Shown in pieces: positions 44,682 to 53,064 of a stretch of 64,000 nt of DNA. The DNA is taken from contig NZ_JABJVX010000012.1 of NCBI RefSeq assembly GCF_013155465.1, forward strand, positions 32,485 to 96,484, written 5' to 3'. Source of the DNA: Alterinioella nitratireducens. Its GTDB lineage: Bacteria > Pseudomonadota > Alphaproteobacteria > Rhodobacterales > Rhodobacteraceae. Position numbers and translations under genes: made by a program. Under the pieces are notes generated by a model. It was not told the origin of the DNA. It did no database searches and saw nothing but the letters and a program-made list of their open reading frames with translations. Position 1 is the first letter of the stretch. Each line of letters opens with the position of its first letter.

Positions 44682-45902
44682 TTACTCCAGCACGCCCGCT
44701 TCCTGTGCGGCGGTGGTGTAGGCCGCCTCGACCGCTTCCAGCGCTTCCTCGGCACTGGCGTCGCCGGTGAAGAAGGCGGCCAGTTCGTTGCCAAGCGCGG
44801 TGTGCATCAGGCCCATCTGGCTGGTGGAGGGGTAGGCCGGGGGCGGCGGGGTTGCGCTTGCGGTGGCAATCGCCCCCAGGGCCAGGCGGCCCGGCTCATA
44901 GCCTTCGATCAGCCAGATCGCGGCGTCGTTGTTTGCCTCGACCATCTCGCGGTCCAGCCCTTCCATCACCACGCGGAAGGCGGCTTCGGCTTCCTCGTCC
45001 GAGATGTTCGACGCGATCACGACTCCGTCCCACCACAGGGTGGTCGCGGGCGCGGCGCCTTCGACCGCCATCGGCGCTGCGGCGGCATCGACCAGGCCCA
45101 CGACCTGGCTTTCGCCCTCGAGGTCCATCGCCGAGCCGCGCGAGGCCCAGAGGTTCGCCATCGCGATGCGGCCCTGCTGGAACTGCTGCTGCACATAGGT
45201 GGAATCGGAGACGAGGTATTCGGGATCCATGAATTCGGTCATCGCCATCATGGTTTCCAGCGCGTTCATGCCGGCCTCGGAATTGACGTTCGGGGTGCCG
45301 TCGGCATTCCAGAACTCACCGCCATAGCCGAGGAACATGTTGATGAAGTCCTCGCCCAGGTTCCAGCCGGTCTTCATCGTGGCGCCAAGCGGGTAGTCGA
45401 CAACGCCCGCCTCCTGGATCACCGCGGCCGCCTCAAGCACTTCGTCCCAGGTGGTCGGCACCTCGATGCCAAGTTCCTCGAAGATGTCCGAGCGATACAT
45501 CAGGTGCTGCGTGTTCACCATCATCGCGATGGCCATGATCTCGCCGTTGATGCGGATCAGCTGGTTCGGGCGCAGGTTCTGGCCATACATCTCGACAAGG
45601 TCATCCAGCGGACGGATGGTGCCTTCGTTCAGAAGCGGCGTGATGGTGCCGTTCGAGACGCCGCCGATCTGGTAGAGCGAGGGGTCGGCGGCGAAGGCCT
45701 GCGGCTGAAGCGTGCGGAATTCCTGGTTCAGCTCGGCCTGCACGTTGCCGCATTCGGCCCAGGCATCCGTGACGGCATTCCAGGCTTCGAACCCGGCCGA
45801 GAGCGAGCGCAGCTCGACCTCGTTTTCAAAGGCGCATTCGGCCATGGCAACGCTGGCCACGGCGGACATGGCACCGGCCATGAGAAAGGTCTTCAGTTTC
45901 AT
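44682..45902 (-). CDS. ABC importer solute-binding protein (406 aa)
   Basis: Sec signal MKLKTFLMAGAMSAVASVAMA with cleavage before ECAFEN. The mature part has the family-1 carbohydrate-binding pattern (VTDAWAECGNVQAELNQEF; MYRSDIFEELGIEVPTTWDEVLEAAAVIQ; NMFLGYGGEFWNADGTPNV; MANLWASRGSAMD). It is the periplasmic receptor of the importer whose permeases follow. The ligand is not evident from sequence; linkage to the HpsN-like dehydrogenase makes a polyhydroxy or sulfonated C3-C6 compound an attractive guess. GGGAGAAG precedes the ATG. Confidence 0.85.
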   Translation of the reverse strand: MKLKTFLMAGAMSAVASVAMAECAFENEVELRSLSAGFEAWNAVTDAWAECGNVQAELNQEFRTLQPQAFAADPSLYQIGGVSNGTITPLLNEGTIRPLDDLVEMYGQNLRPNQLIRINGEIMAIAMMVNTQHLMYRSDIFEELGIEVPTTWDEVLEAAAVIQEAGVVDYPLGATMKTGWNLGEDFINMFLGYGGEFWNADGTPNVNSEAGMNALETMMAMTEFMDPEYLVSDSTYVQQQFQQGRIAMANLWASRGSAMDLEGESQVVGLVDAAAAPMAVEGAAPATTLWWDGVVIASNISDEEAEAAFRVVMEGLDREMVEANNDAAIWLIEGYEPGRLALGAIATASATPPPPAYPSTSQMGLMHTALGNELAAFFTGDASAEEALEAVEAAYTTAAQEAGVLE

Positions 45903-45980
45903 ATCGGTCTTCTCCCGTTGGATGGTCGGACGCGGCTTTGTCTGTCTGCCACGCCCTTTCGTGAAACTTGGGTCAAGGGG

Positions 45981-47036
45981 TCAGCCTGCTTGTAGCCTGG
46001 CCCCGGTCTCGCGGTCGAACAGATGGCAGATGCTGGCCGGGATCGAGAACGAGACAGGATCGCCGATCTCGGCGCGATATTCCTTATGCGCCTTGACCGA
46101 GACCATCTGCCCGCCCGCGCGCGCCGCCAGCATGGTCGCATCGCCCAGAAGCTCGATGGTGTAGAGCGGCGCGGAAACCTCGCCCTCGCGGCCCGACGCG
46201 ACGCTGGCATCCTCGGCCCGGAAGCCGAGCGTGATGGGGCCATCGGGTCCGGTCAACCCTTCGATGCGCACATTCTTGCCGGTGAACACGCCGTCCTGCA
46301 TATCGCCGTCCATCAGGTTCATGGCGGGGCTGCCGATGAAGCTGGCGACAAAGGTGTTGGCGGGATTGTCGTAGATCTCGGTGGGCGTGCCGACCTGCTG
46401 CACCACGCCCGCCTTCATCACCACGACCCGGTCGGCCAGCGTCATCGCCTCGATCTGGTCATGGGTCACGTAGACAGTGGTGACCTTCAATTCATGGCTG
46501 AGGTTCTTGATCTGCGCCCGCGTCGAGACGCGCAGCTTGGCGTCGAGATTCGACAGCGGCTCGTCCATCAGGAAGACGGAGGGTTTGCGCACGATGGCGC
46601 GCGCAAGCGCCACGCGCTGACGCTGGCCGCCCGACAATTCGGCGGGCTTGCGGTGCAGGAAATCGGTGAGCTCCACCATCTCGGCGGCCTTCATGACACG
46701 GTCGTCATGGGTGGCGGGGTCGGCCTTGCGCACCTTCAGCGGGAACTTGATGTTGTCGTAGACATTCATGTTCGGGTAGAGGCCGTAGCTCTGGAACACC
46801 ATGGCGACGTCGCGATCCTTGGGGTCGAGATCGTTGACCCGGTTGCCGCCGATCAGGATGTCGCCCTCGGTGGCCTCCTCCAGCCCCGCGATCATGCGCA
46901 TCGTCGTGGTCTTGCCGCAGCCCGAGGGGCCGAGCAGCACCAGGAACTCCTGATCCGCGATGGTCAGGTCGAAATTGTCGACGCCAACGAAGGATCCCCA
47001 CCGCTTGGAAATGTTGCGCAGTTGGATTTCGGCCAT
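45981..47036 (-). CDS. ABC importer ATP-binding protein, UgpC/MalK type (351 aa)
   Basis: ATPase with Walker A GPSGCGKTT, MVFQSYGLYPNMNVYDNIKFPLKV, signature LSGGQRQRVALARAIVRKP, Walker B FLMDEPLSNLDAKLR, H-loop YVTHDQIEAM, and a C-terminal MalK-type regulatory OB domain (VRIEGLTGPDGPITLGFRAEDA, PLYTIELLGDATMLAARAGG). First gene of the importer operon, followed by the binding protein, two permeases, the NTF2-like protein and hpsN. The start at 47036 is the conserved MAEIQLRNISKRWG; a longer frame runs into the operator region and was rejected. Confidence 0.9.
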   Translation of the reverse strand: MAEIQLRNISKRWGSFVGVDNFDLTIADQEFLVLLGPSGCGKTTTMRMIAGLEEATEGDILIGGNRVNDLDPKDRDVAMVFQSYGLYPNMNVYDNIKFPLKVRKADPATHDDRVMKAAEMVELTDFLHRKPAELSGGQRQRVALARAIVRKPSVFLMDEPLSNLDAKLRVSTRAQIKNLSHELKVTTVYVTHDQIEAMTLADRVVVMKAGVVQQVGTPTEIYDNPANTFVASFIGSPAMNLMDGDMQDGVFTGKNVRIEGLTGPDGPITLGFRAEDASVASGREGEVSAPLYTIELLGDATMLAARAGGQMVSVKAHKEYRAEIGDPVSFSIPASICHLFDRETGARLQAG

Positions 47037-47055
47037 GAATGTCCCCCGTGAGGCG

Positions 47056-47130
47056 TTTTGCATACGTCTGCAACAAGGGTAGGCGGGAGGGTGGCCCTCT
47101 GGCAAGAGATTTTTGCAGACGTATGCAAAA
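47056..47130 (-). promoter_or_regulatory. Twin LacI-type operators in front of the importer/hpsN operon
   Basis: TTGCATACGTCTGCAA (47058-47073) and TTGCAGACGTATGCAA (47113-47128) are each near-palindromic around ACGT and are exact inverted copies of one another, both flanked by further TT or AA. Their centres are 55 bp apart, and the nearer one lies 22 bp upstream of the ATPase start codon, as for LacI/GalR repression by looping or double occupancy. The rest of the 312-bp gap up to tRNA-Tyr shows no gene. Confidence 0.7.
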
Positions 47131-47348
47131 AGTCAGCACGCCGCGAGGTGAAGAAACTGCACTCCGCATGGCGAGTATCTAATAACGCGGCGTTTTTCGG
47201 GATGATCTTCGGTAGGCCGGACTGTCCCGGCAGGGGGTGTTTCCGGCGCTCGCCTTGACCCGGGGGAAGGCCCCGCGACCCCGCTGCCGGTCCGCGCGAA
47301 GAATCACGGGACACGATTGTTTCTGGATCATCGCAGAGGGGGGTGTAG

Positions 47349-47432
47349 TGGTGGGCGACCCTGGAATCGAACCAGGCGTGCGTCTCCGCGAGGGAGTTAC
47401 AGTCCCCTGCCACACCTTGCGGCCTGTCGCCC
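47349..47432 (-). tRNA. tRNA-Tyr (anticodon GTA)
   Basis: Class II tRNA with long variable arm. The acceptor is GGGCGAC/GTCGCCC with discriminator A and encoded CCA. The anticodon stem-loop GGGGACTGTAACTCC reads GTA, and the T arm is CCTGG-TTCGATT-CCAGG. Confidence 0.93.
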
Positions 47433-47566
47433 ACGAGACGCGGGGATATAATCGAGCGCGGGCAGGGTCAATATGAAAATCGCAGGAAATGCACCGCCGA
47501 TTTCGGCTTTACCTGACGGGCACCGCCGCGCTAGGCCAGCGCGATAGATGTGAAAGGGCCCGGGCG

Positions 47567-48349
47567 ATGGCGCAGAAGAAACCGACATGGGTGATCGAGA
47601 AGGAGCGCGCCAAGAAGGCGTCGGCGGCCGAGACGATCTGGCTGTTCGGGTTGCACGCGGTGCGCGATGCGCTGCTGAACCCGGCCCGCGTCAAGCTGCG
47701 GCTGGTGGTGACACGGAACGCCGCCGACCGGCTGTCGGGTGCCATCGCCGGGGCGGGGCTGGAGCCCGAGATCGCCGATGCGCGCAAGTTCCCGGTGCCA
47801 CTGGACCCGGGATCGGTGCATCAGGGGGCCGCGCTGGAGGTCAAGCCGCTGGATTGGGGCGCGCTCAAGGATCTCTGCGAGCCGGGGCAGGGTGCGCCGC
47901 GCCTCTTGCTGCTCGACCGCGTCACCGACCCGCATAACGTGGGTGCGATCCTGCGTTCGGCCGAGGTCTTCGGCGCGTGCGCCGTCATCGCCCCGCACCG
48001 ACATTCCGCGCCCGAGACCGGCGCGCTGGCCAAGACCGCCTCGGGCGCGTTGGAGCGTCAGCCCTACCTGCGCGTCAAGAACCTGGGCGATGCCATGCTG
48101 GCGCTGCGCGACATGGGGTATACGATCCTGGGGCTCGATGGCGAGGGCGAGGAGACCATCGACGCGCTGGCCGCCGACCTCACCGGCCAGCCGGTCGCGC
48201 TGGTCCTCGGCGCTGAAGGCCCCGGCCTGCGCCAGCGCAGCCGCGAGCTCTGCCATCACCTTGTGCGTATTCCCTATGCGGGCGAATTTGGCTCGCTCAA
48301 CGTCTCGAATGCCGCCGCCGTCTCCCTATATGCTGTGACGAGACAGTAA
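47567..48349 (+). CDS. rlmB: 23S rRNA (guanosine-2'-O-)-methyltransferase RlmB
   Basis: SpoU/TrmH-family methyltransferase of 260 aa. The N-terminal substrate-binding part is IWLFGLHAVRDALLNPARVKLRLVVTRNA. The knotted SPOUT domain has LLLLDRVTDPHNVGAILRSAEVFG (motif 1), VALVLGAEGPGLRQRSRELC (motif 2) and RIPYAGEFGSLNVSNAAAVSLYAV (motif 3). It methylates the ribose of G2251 in 23S rRNA in E. coli. The start at 47567 follows from the family N-terminus; the 26 codons upstream in frame are not conserved. Confidence 0.92.
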   Translation: MAQKKPTWVIEKERAKKASAAETIWLFGLHAVRDALLNPARVKLRLVVTRNAADRLSGAIAGAGLEPEIADARKFPVPLDPGSVHQGAALEVKPLDWGALKDLCEPGQGAPRLLLLDRVTDPHNVGAILRSAEVFGACAVIAPHRHSAPETGALAKTASGALERQPYLRVKNLGDAMLALRDMGYTILGLDGEGEETIDALAADLTGQPVALVLGAEGPGLRQRSRELCHHLVRIPYAGEFGSLNVSNAAAVSLYAVTRQ

Positions 48350-48358
48350 GGGACACCC

Positions 48359-48676
48359 ATGACCACCAAGATCGCCACCTGCTGCTATTGCGGCAGCCGG
48401 ACACTTCTGAAACCGACCGCGCGCCACGGCCATGAGCTGGCCTGCGGGCGCTGCGGCGCGCCGCTGCACGAGATGAAGGCGATGCCGGTGCAGGAGCGCA
48501 AGGCGACAGCCAAGCCCGTCAAGCGCAGCCCGCAGCCGGTTGCGCGGTATCGCCATGACGATGACGATGACGACGATTGGGACGACCGCCCGCGCCGCCG
48601 CCGCAAACGGCGCAAGCCGCTCTGGTCCCGCGCGCTGGAAGAGGCGTTCGATTTCGTCGAGGATATTTTCGACTGA
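48359..48676 (+). CDS. Zinc-ribbon hypothetical protein (105 aa)
   Basis: N-terminal zinc ribbon with two CxxC pairs (CYCGSRTLL and CGRCGAP), then a low-complexity middle with seven consecutive Asp (RYRHDDDDDDDWDD), a basic stretch RPRRRRKRRK, and an amphipathic end WSRALEEAFDFVEDIFD. Predicted cytosolic. Similar zinc-ribbon proteins occur next to rlmB in related bacteria as far as I recall, with no known role. It starts 9 bp after rlmB, same operon. Confidence 0.75.
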   Translation: MTTKIATCCYCGSRTLLKPTARHGHELACGRCGAPLHEMKAMPVQERKATAKPVKRSPQPVARYRHDDDDDDDWDDRPRRRRKRRKPLWSRALEEAFDFVEDIFD

Positions 48677-48776
48677 TCCGGGGCTGACGGCGCATCACAG
48701 CCGCGTCAGGCGGGCTTTCATTATGCGGGCGTGATGACAAGATGGTGGCAGAGCAGCCGCGAAAGGAGCTCCGCCC

Positions 48777-49229
48777 ATGCTGACCCGCCGTCACACCCTT
48801 GGCCTGTTGGCCGCCGCCCCTGCCACGGCTCTGGCATTGCCCGCCCTGGCCTCGACCGCGCCGGTCTTTTCCGAGGCCGGGATTGCGATTCGCGGGGGGG
48901 ATCCGGTGGTCTATTTCACCGAGGCCACGCATCGCATCGGATCCGCCGATCACGCCGCCACCTGGAACGGGGCGACCTGGCACTTCACCTCCGCCGAGAC
49001 CCGTGCCACGTTCCTGGCCGATCCCGAGGTCTACGCCCCGCAATATGGCGGCTACTGCGCTTTCGCCATGTCGCGCGGCTATATCGCTTCGAGTGTGCCC
49101 GAGGCCTGGACGATCGTGGATGGGCGCCTCTACCTGAACTACTCGTTGCAGGTGCGCGAGATGTGGCAGCGGGATATTCCCGGCAACATCGCGCAGGCCA
49201 ATCAGCACTGGCCCGGAATCCTGGCCTGA
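48777..49229 (+). CDS. Exported YHS-domain protein
   Basis: The N-terminus MLTRRHTLGLLAAAPATALALPALAS has a twin-arginine-type signal (RRHTLGLL). The mature protein has GGDPVVYFTEATHRIGSADHAATWNGATWHFTSAETRATFLADPEVYAPQYGGYCAFAMSRG, the YHS domain found in metal-handling proteins; its conserved Cys is in GYCAFA. Predicted periplasmic metal-binding or copper-related protein. Function uncertain; it stands alone with a small-RNA-like segment and a strong terminator downstream. Confidence 0.82.
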   Translation: MLTRRHTLGLLAAAPATALALPALASTAPVFSEAGIAIRGGDPVVYFTEATHRIGSADHAATWNGATWHFTSAETRATFLADPEVYAPQYGGYCAFAMSRGYIASSVPEAWTIVDGRLYLNYSLQVREMWQRDIPGNIAQANQHWPGILA

Positions 49230-49297
49230 CGGGCCTGGCAATCACAAAATCGTGTCGCCCCGTTGAAACCTGCCGCACGTTGCCTAATTATCACGTA

Positions 49298-49388
49298 TGG
49301 CGGCCAGTTCGGAACACTGGTTACGCCCATCACTGTCCCTCGTTCCGTACTTGCGCCCGCTATGCTAGACATCAGCGGGCGCTTTTTT
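49298..49388 (+). ncRNA. Possible small RNA ending in a strong terminator
   Basis: In the 178-bp gap, TTGAAA (49263-49268) and AATTAT (49286-49291) are 17 bp apart and could form a promoter. The transcript would begin near 49298 with hairpin GGCG..CCAGT/ACTGG..CGCC (49299-49327) and end at the terminator stem GCGCCCGCT/AGCGGGCGC (49353-49382) plus six T. If the promoter is wrong, this is simply the terminator of the YHS-protein gene. Confidence 0.35.
49353..49388 (+). terminator. Rho-independent terminator before the CoA-binding protein gene
   Basis: Perfect 9-bp stem GCGCCCGCT with AGCGGGCGC, loop 12 nt, and six T immediately after. It ends transcription from the YHS-protein gene or from the candidate small RNA. 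Confidence 0.85.
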
Positions 49389-49407
49389 ATGCATGTTGAT
49401 CAGGGGC

Positions 49408-49881
49408 ATGACGCAAAATCCATCCGATGAGCTGTTGAGGAAGATCTTCGCGGAAAGCCGCAGCTTTGCCTGTGTCGGCGTGTCGCCGAATCCGGTGCGC
49501 CCGTCGCATTACGTGGCGCGATACCTGTCGCTCAGGGGCTATCGCATCCTGCCGGTCAATCCGGGCCAGGTCGGGCGCGAGATGTTCGGCGCGCCCGCGG
49601 TGGCGTCGCTGTCCAATCTGGATGAGCCGGTCGATGTGGTCGACATCTTCCGCAGCGCCGAGGCAGTGCCGGGGATCGTCGAAGAGGCGCTGGCGCATCT
49701 TCCGGGGCTCAAGACGATCTGGATGCAGGTCGGCGTCACGCACGCGGAGGCCGCCGAAAAAGCCGAGGCGGCGGGGGTGCAGGTGATCCAGAACCGCTGC
49801 CCCAAGATCGAGTATCAGCGCCTCTTCGGAGAGCTGCGCATGGGCGGCTTCGCGACCGGGATCATCTCGTCGAAACTGTGA
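49408..49881 (+). CDS. CoA-binding domain protein (YccU type)
   Basis: Protein of 157 aa with a Rossmann-like CoA-binding fold: RKIFAESRSFACVGVSPNPVRPSHYVARYLSLRGYRILPVNPGQVGREMFGAPAVASLSNL and VVDIFRSAEAVPGIVEEALAHLPGLKTIWMQVGVTHAEAAEKAEAAGVQVIQNRCPKIEYQRL. Small stand-alone members of the succinyl-CoA synthetase-alpha-like family; role unknown. Two ATGs (49393 and 49408) are possible; the latter gives MTQNPSDELL, closer to homologous starts. No good ribosome site precedes either. Confidence 0.85.
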   Translation: MTQNPSDELLRKIFAESRSFACVGVSPNPVRPSHYVARYLSLRGYRILPVNPGQVGREMFGAPAVASLSNLDEPVDVVDIFRSAEAVPGIVEEALAHLPGLKTIWMQVGVTHAEAAEKAEAAGVQVIQNRCPKIEYQRLFGELRMGGFATGIISSKL

Positions 49882-49893
49882 AAACGGGGGGGG

Positions 49894-49939
49894 GTGCCCC
49901 CCGTACACCCCCCGATGCACCCCCCGTACAGACGCGGGG
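49894..49939 (+). repeat. C-rich intergenic repeat, copy B, followed by (GC)n
   Basis: It reads GCCCCCCGTACACCCCCC, then ATGCACCCCCC and GTACAGACGCGGGG, closely matching the minus strand of 25049-25095. It is followed at once by alternating GCGCGCGCGC (49938-49956), which could adopt Z-form. The 274-bp gap from 49882 to 50155 otherwise shows no gene. Confidence 0.7.
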
Positions 49940-50155
49940 CGCGCGCGCGCGCGCGGCCTTGGCCCCCCTCGTCGCGGCGGGATTGCCAACTTCGGCGCCT
50001 ATCTCTTACGGTGGCCGTCGCCGCGATTGTCGCGGCTGCCTTTGTGATGAGTCAGGACTGCCCTTGCCGACCCCGACCCCGATCCTGATCGCCCCCCGCC
50101 GCATTGCCGCGACCCTGGTCCGGCGGTCTTGCGGCCCGCGCAATTCGGTCTGCCC

Positions 50156-51427
50156 ATGACACCCCCGCCCGATATCACGGTCATCATGGCGACCTGGAAC
50201 CGGGGGCGGCATATCCTTCCTTCGGTCCGCTCGGTCCTGGCGCAGACCCATGGCAATTTCGAGCTGCTGGTGATCGGTGACGCGCTGACCGACGACACCG
50301 CCGCGCATCTTGATCGGATCGCCGACGACCGGCTGCGCTTTTTCAACCTCGATACCCGGTATGGCAGCCAGTTCGGCCCCAACAATGCGGGGTTGGATGC
50401 GGCGCGGGCCCCGATTGCGGCCTATTGCGGGCATGATGACATCTGGGCGCCGGATCACCTGTCCCGGCTGCTGGCCGCCTATCGAGACCGGCCCGAGCTG
50501 GATGCCGTCGCCTCGGGGCTGATCATGCGCGGCGATTGGGCCGAGTTCCCGGCCAGCGTCTTCGGTCTGTTCGAGGATGCGATTCCGTTCGCGCACCGCC
50601 ACTACACCCCGCCATCGGCCTTCTCGCATCGGATCGACAAGGGCGGGCGGATACGGTGGCGTGGGCGGCACGAAGCGCTTCATCCTGTAGATCGCGATTT
50701 CGTCTTGCAACTGGCCGAGCGCGGATATGTCTTCGGCTCGACGCGGGCCGTGACGGTGCATAAATGGGCCGCCGGACGGCGCTATCTTGATTACCTGCGC
50801 CCGCGATCCGACCTGCAGCAGGCCACATTGGACGCGCTTCTCGCGGGCAGCGCCGATGCGGAAACCGAGAGGCTGATCGGGATCGCCAGGCGCAACGGGC
50901 ATTTCATGCCAAGCCAGGAGCGTGCCGCCGAGCGCCTCGCGGATGCGGCGTTCCTGCAACGATCGGACAACCGCCGCGGCCTGGATCTGCCGGACCTGAT
51001 GCCCCTGGGGCAGGGCGTCGAGTGGTCCCAGGACAGCGGCGACCGCGCGATGGACTGGTTTCCCGCATCCGCCCCCCCGGATGGCTTGCGCTGGTGCGGC
51101 CCCAGTCCCGAGCCGCATCTTTTGCTGCCGGTTGCAGGGGAAGGGGCCGTGCGGTTCGAGATCGAAACCGTCGCGATCAGGGAGACCGGCTTTCCGCCCC
51201 TCAGCGTGAGTTTCAACGACAGCCCCGTGCCGCATGACCTGACCGCGCGCTTTCACCTCGCGCGCTTCGTGGTCGGGCGGTTGACGGTCACGGGGCGTGT
51301 GCGACCGGACCGGCCCTCGATCCTTGGCTTTCACTTGCCGCCGGATCAGTTCGCAGGGGATCCGCCGCACCGGCTCAAGGGGTTTGCCGTCGGCGGCGTG
51401 CGGGCCTGGCCGGTGGAGAGGCCTTAA
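50156..51427 (+). CDS. Family 2 glycosyltransferase with C-terminal extension (423 aa)
   Basis: The GT-A domain has ITVIMATWNRGRHILPSVRSVLAQTHGNFELLVIGDALTDDTAAHLDRI (nucleotide-sugar-binding start), NNAGLDAARAPIAAYCGHDDIWAPDHLSRLLAAY (the DD motif for Mn2+) and a further catalytic region. The last ~170 residues (EWSQDSGDRAMDWF to [18 protein letters not shown]) are of unknown type with beta-rich character. The enzyme would transfer a sugar in surface glycan synthesis; sugar and acceptor unknown. It is single, not in a glycan cluster. It converges on hisE, overlapping its stop by 4 bp. Confidence 0.8.
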   Translation: MTPPPDITVIMATWNRGRHILPSVRSVLAQTHGNFELLVIGDALTDDTAAHLDRIADDRLRFFNLDTRYGSQFGPNNAGLDAARAPIAAYCGHDDIWAPDHLSRLLAAYRDRPELDAVASGLIMRGDWAEFPASVFGLFEDAIPFAHRHYTPPSAFSHRIDKGGRIRWRGRHEALHPVDRDFVLQLAERGYVFGSTRAVTVHKWAAGRRYLDYLRPRSDLQQATLDALLAGSADAETERLIGIARRNGHFMPSQERAAERLADAAFLQRSDNRRGLDLPDLMPLGQGVEWSQDSGDRAMDWFPASAPPDGLRWCGPSPEPHLLLPVAGEGAVRFEIETVAIRETGFPPLSVSFNDSPVPHDLTARFHLARFVVGRLTVTGRVRPDRPSILGFHLPPDQFAGDPPHRLKGFAVGGVRAWPVERP

Positions 51428-51732
51428 CGGCCTGCCTTTTCCTCGATGCCCGACTGCCCTTCGCGCCGGTCGAGTTCCGCCAGCACCTCCGTCAGCGACA
51501 CATCGCGCGCGGCCAGCATGACGGCCAGGTGATAGAGCACATCCGCCGCCTCGGACACCAGCGCGTCGCGGTTGCCCTTGACCGCCTCGATGATCGCCTC
51601 CACCGCCTCCTCGCCGAATTTCTCGGCGCATTTCTCAGGGCCTTTCGCCAGCAGCTTCGCGGTCCAGGAGGTCTCGGGATCGGCCCCCTTGCGGGCGTCA
51701 ATCGTGGCGGCGAGGCGGTCGAGTGTGCTCAT
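51424..51732 (-). CDS. hisE: Phosphoribosyl-ATP diphosphatase
   Basis: MazG-like pyrophosphohydrolase of 102 aa, step 2 of histidine synthesis (PR-ATP to PR-AMP). [80 protein letters not shown] has the acidic metal sites EEAVE and EAADVLYH. It overlaps hisF by ATGA and is the last gene of the his group. A larger open frame on the same strand is an out-of-phase reading through hisF. Confidence 0.93.
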   Translation of the reverse strand: MSTLDRLAATIDARKGADPETSWTAKLLAKGPEKCAEKFGEEAVEAIIEAVKGNRDALVSEAADVLYHLAVMLAARDVSLTEVLAELDRREGQSGIEEKAGR

Positions 51733-52490
51733 GTCATCCTCATCGGGATACCGGCCGCGGCCATATGGGCCTTGGCCTCGGCGATGGTGTAATCGCCGAA
51801 ATGGAAGATCGAGGCGGCCAGGACGGCGCTGGCCCCGCCGATGGTGACGCCTTCGAGCAGGTGGTCGAGATTGCCCACCCCTCCGCTTGCGATCACCGGC
51901 ACCGGCACCGCGTCGGAAATGGCGCGGGTCAGGGGAAGGTTGAAGCCCGCCCGCGTGCCGTCGCGATCCATCGAGGTCAACAAGATCTCGCCCGCGCCCT
52001 TTTCGGTGACCGTGCGGGCAAATTCGACCGCGTCGAGCCCCGTCGGTTTGCGCCCGCCATGGGTGAAGATCTCCCATTTGCCGGGGGCGACGGTCTTGGC
52101 GTCGATGGCCACCACGATGCACTGGCTGCCAAAGCGGTCGGCGGCGCGCGCGATCACGTCGGGGTCGGCCACGGCAGCGGAGTTGAAGCTGACCTTGTCG
52201 GCCCCGGCCAGAAGCAGGTTGCGCACGTCGTCCACCGTGCGAACCCCTCCGCCGATGGTCAGCGGCATGAAGCATTGCTCCGCCGTGCGCGTGGCAAGGT
52301 CATACATGGTGCCCCGGTTTTCATGCGTGGCGTGGATGTCGAGAAAGCACAGCTCATCCGCGCCCGCCGCGTCATAGGCGCGCGCCGCATCCACCGGGTC
52401 GCCCGCGTCGATCAGATCGACGAAATTGACGCCCTTGACGACGCGCCCGTCGGCCACGTCGAGGCAGGGGATGATGCGGGTTTTCAGCAT
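51729..52490 (-). CDS. hisF: Imidazole glycerol phosphate synthase, cyclase subunit
   Basis: TIM barrel of 253 aa. [26 protein letters not shown] (catalytic Asp11), VVAIDAKTV (Asp130), [23 protein letters not shown] and [15 protein letters not shown] are all standard. With HisH it makes IGP and AICAR from PRFAR. The start at 52490 is the conserved M before [10 protein letters not shown]; 11 upstream codons in frame were dropped. The DUF302 gene on the opposite strand separates it from hisA. Confidence 0.96.
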   Translation of the reverse strand: MLKTRIIPCLDVADGRVVKGVNFVDLIDAGDPVDAARAYDAAGADELCFLDIHATHENRGTMYDLATRTAEQCFMPLTIGGGVRTVDDVRNLLLAGADKVSFNSAAVADPDVIARAADRFGSQCIVVAIDAKTVAPGKWEIFTHGGRKPTGLDAVEFARTVTEKGAGEILLTSMDRDGTRAGFNLPLTRAISDAVPVPVIASGGVGNLDHLLEGVTIGGASAVLAASIFHFGDYTIAEAKAHMAAAGIPMRMT

Positions 52491-52623
52491 GGCGGGGGCT
52501 TCGTATCTGGGGGCCTTGCCCACCTCTTAGGCAGAGTGCCGGGGGAATGCAAATGGCGCGGAGGGAACAGATGGGTCGCGTGCGGGGTTGGTCGGGGACT
52601 GACCATGAAAGGAAGGTTTCGCC

Positions 52624-53064
52624 ATGATCCGCACCCTGACAGCCGCCGCCCTGACCGCCGTGCTGGCGCTTCCGGCTTATGCAGATTTCGAACACCGCAG
52701 CAGCAATGACGACGTCGCCACCGTGATGGACCGCCTGGAACAGGCAGTGCGCGCGGCGGGCGCGATGGTCGTCGCCCGTGTCGATCATTCCGGCGCCGCC
52801 GAGGGCGTGGGGATGGAACTGGACGATGCCGAACTGCTGATCTTCGGCAACCCGCAGCTTGGCACGCAAGCGATGCAGGAGGATATCCGCGCCGGGCTGT
52901 TCCTGCCCTTGCGGATCCTGGTCTACCGTGACGGCGACGAGACCGTGATCTTCTGGCAGGAGCCGGAGGAGATGCTCGACGATCTCGATATCGACGACGA
53001 CGCGGAGTATCTGGAGCGGATGGAAGAGGCGCTGGAAAATTTCGCCGAAGCCGCTGCCGGTTAA
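52624..53064 (+). CDS. Exported DUF302 protein
   Basis: Protein of 146 aa with a Sec signal ([20 protein letters not shown], cleavage before [10 protein letters not shown]). The DUF302 domain follows: [89 protein letters not shown]. The mature form is strongly acidic. Family function is unknown. It lies on the plus strand inside the minus-strand his group and overlaps the hisA stop by 4 bp. GAAAGGAAGG precedes the ATG. Confidence 0.85.
   Translation: MIRTLTAAALTAVLALPAYADFEHRSSNDDVATVMDRLEQAVRAAGAMVVARVDHSGAAEGVGMELDDAELLIFGNPQLGTQAMQEDIRAGLFLPLRILVYRDGDETVIFWQEPEEMLDDLDIDDDAEYLERMEEALENFAEAAAG

Noticed and set aside
49938..49956. Origin or CRISPR-like structure at the (GC)n run
   Set aside because: It is a simple dinucleotide run next to a dispersed repeat; no spacers, DnaA boxes or regular repeat units.
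51424..52275. A 283-codon minus-strand frame ending in hisE
   Set aside because: Its first 180 codons are an out-of-frame reading of hisF; only the last 102 codons from 51732 are the real hisE.
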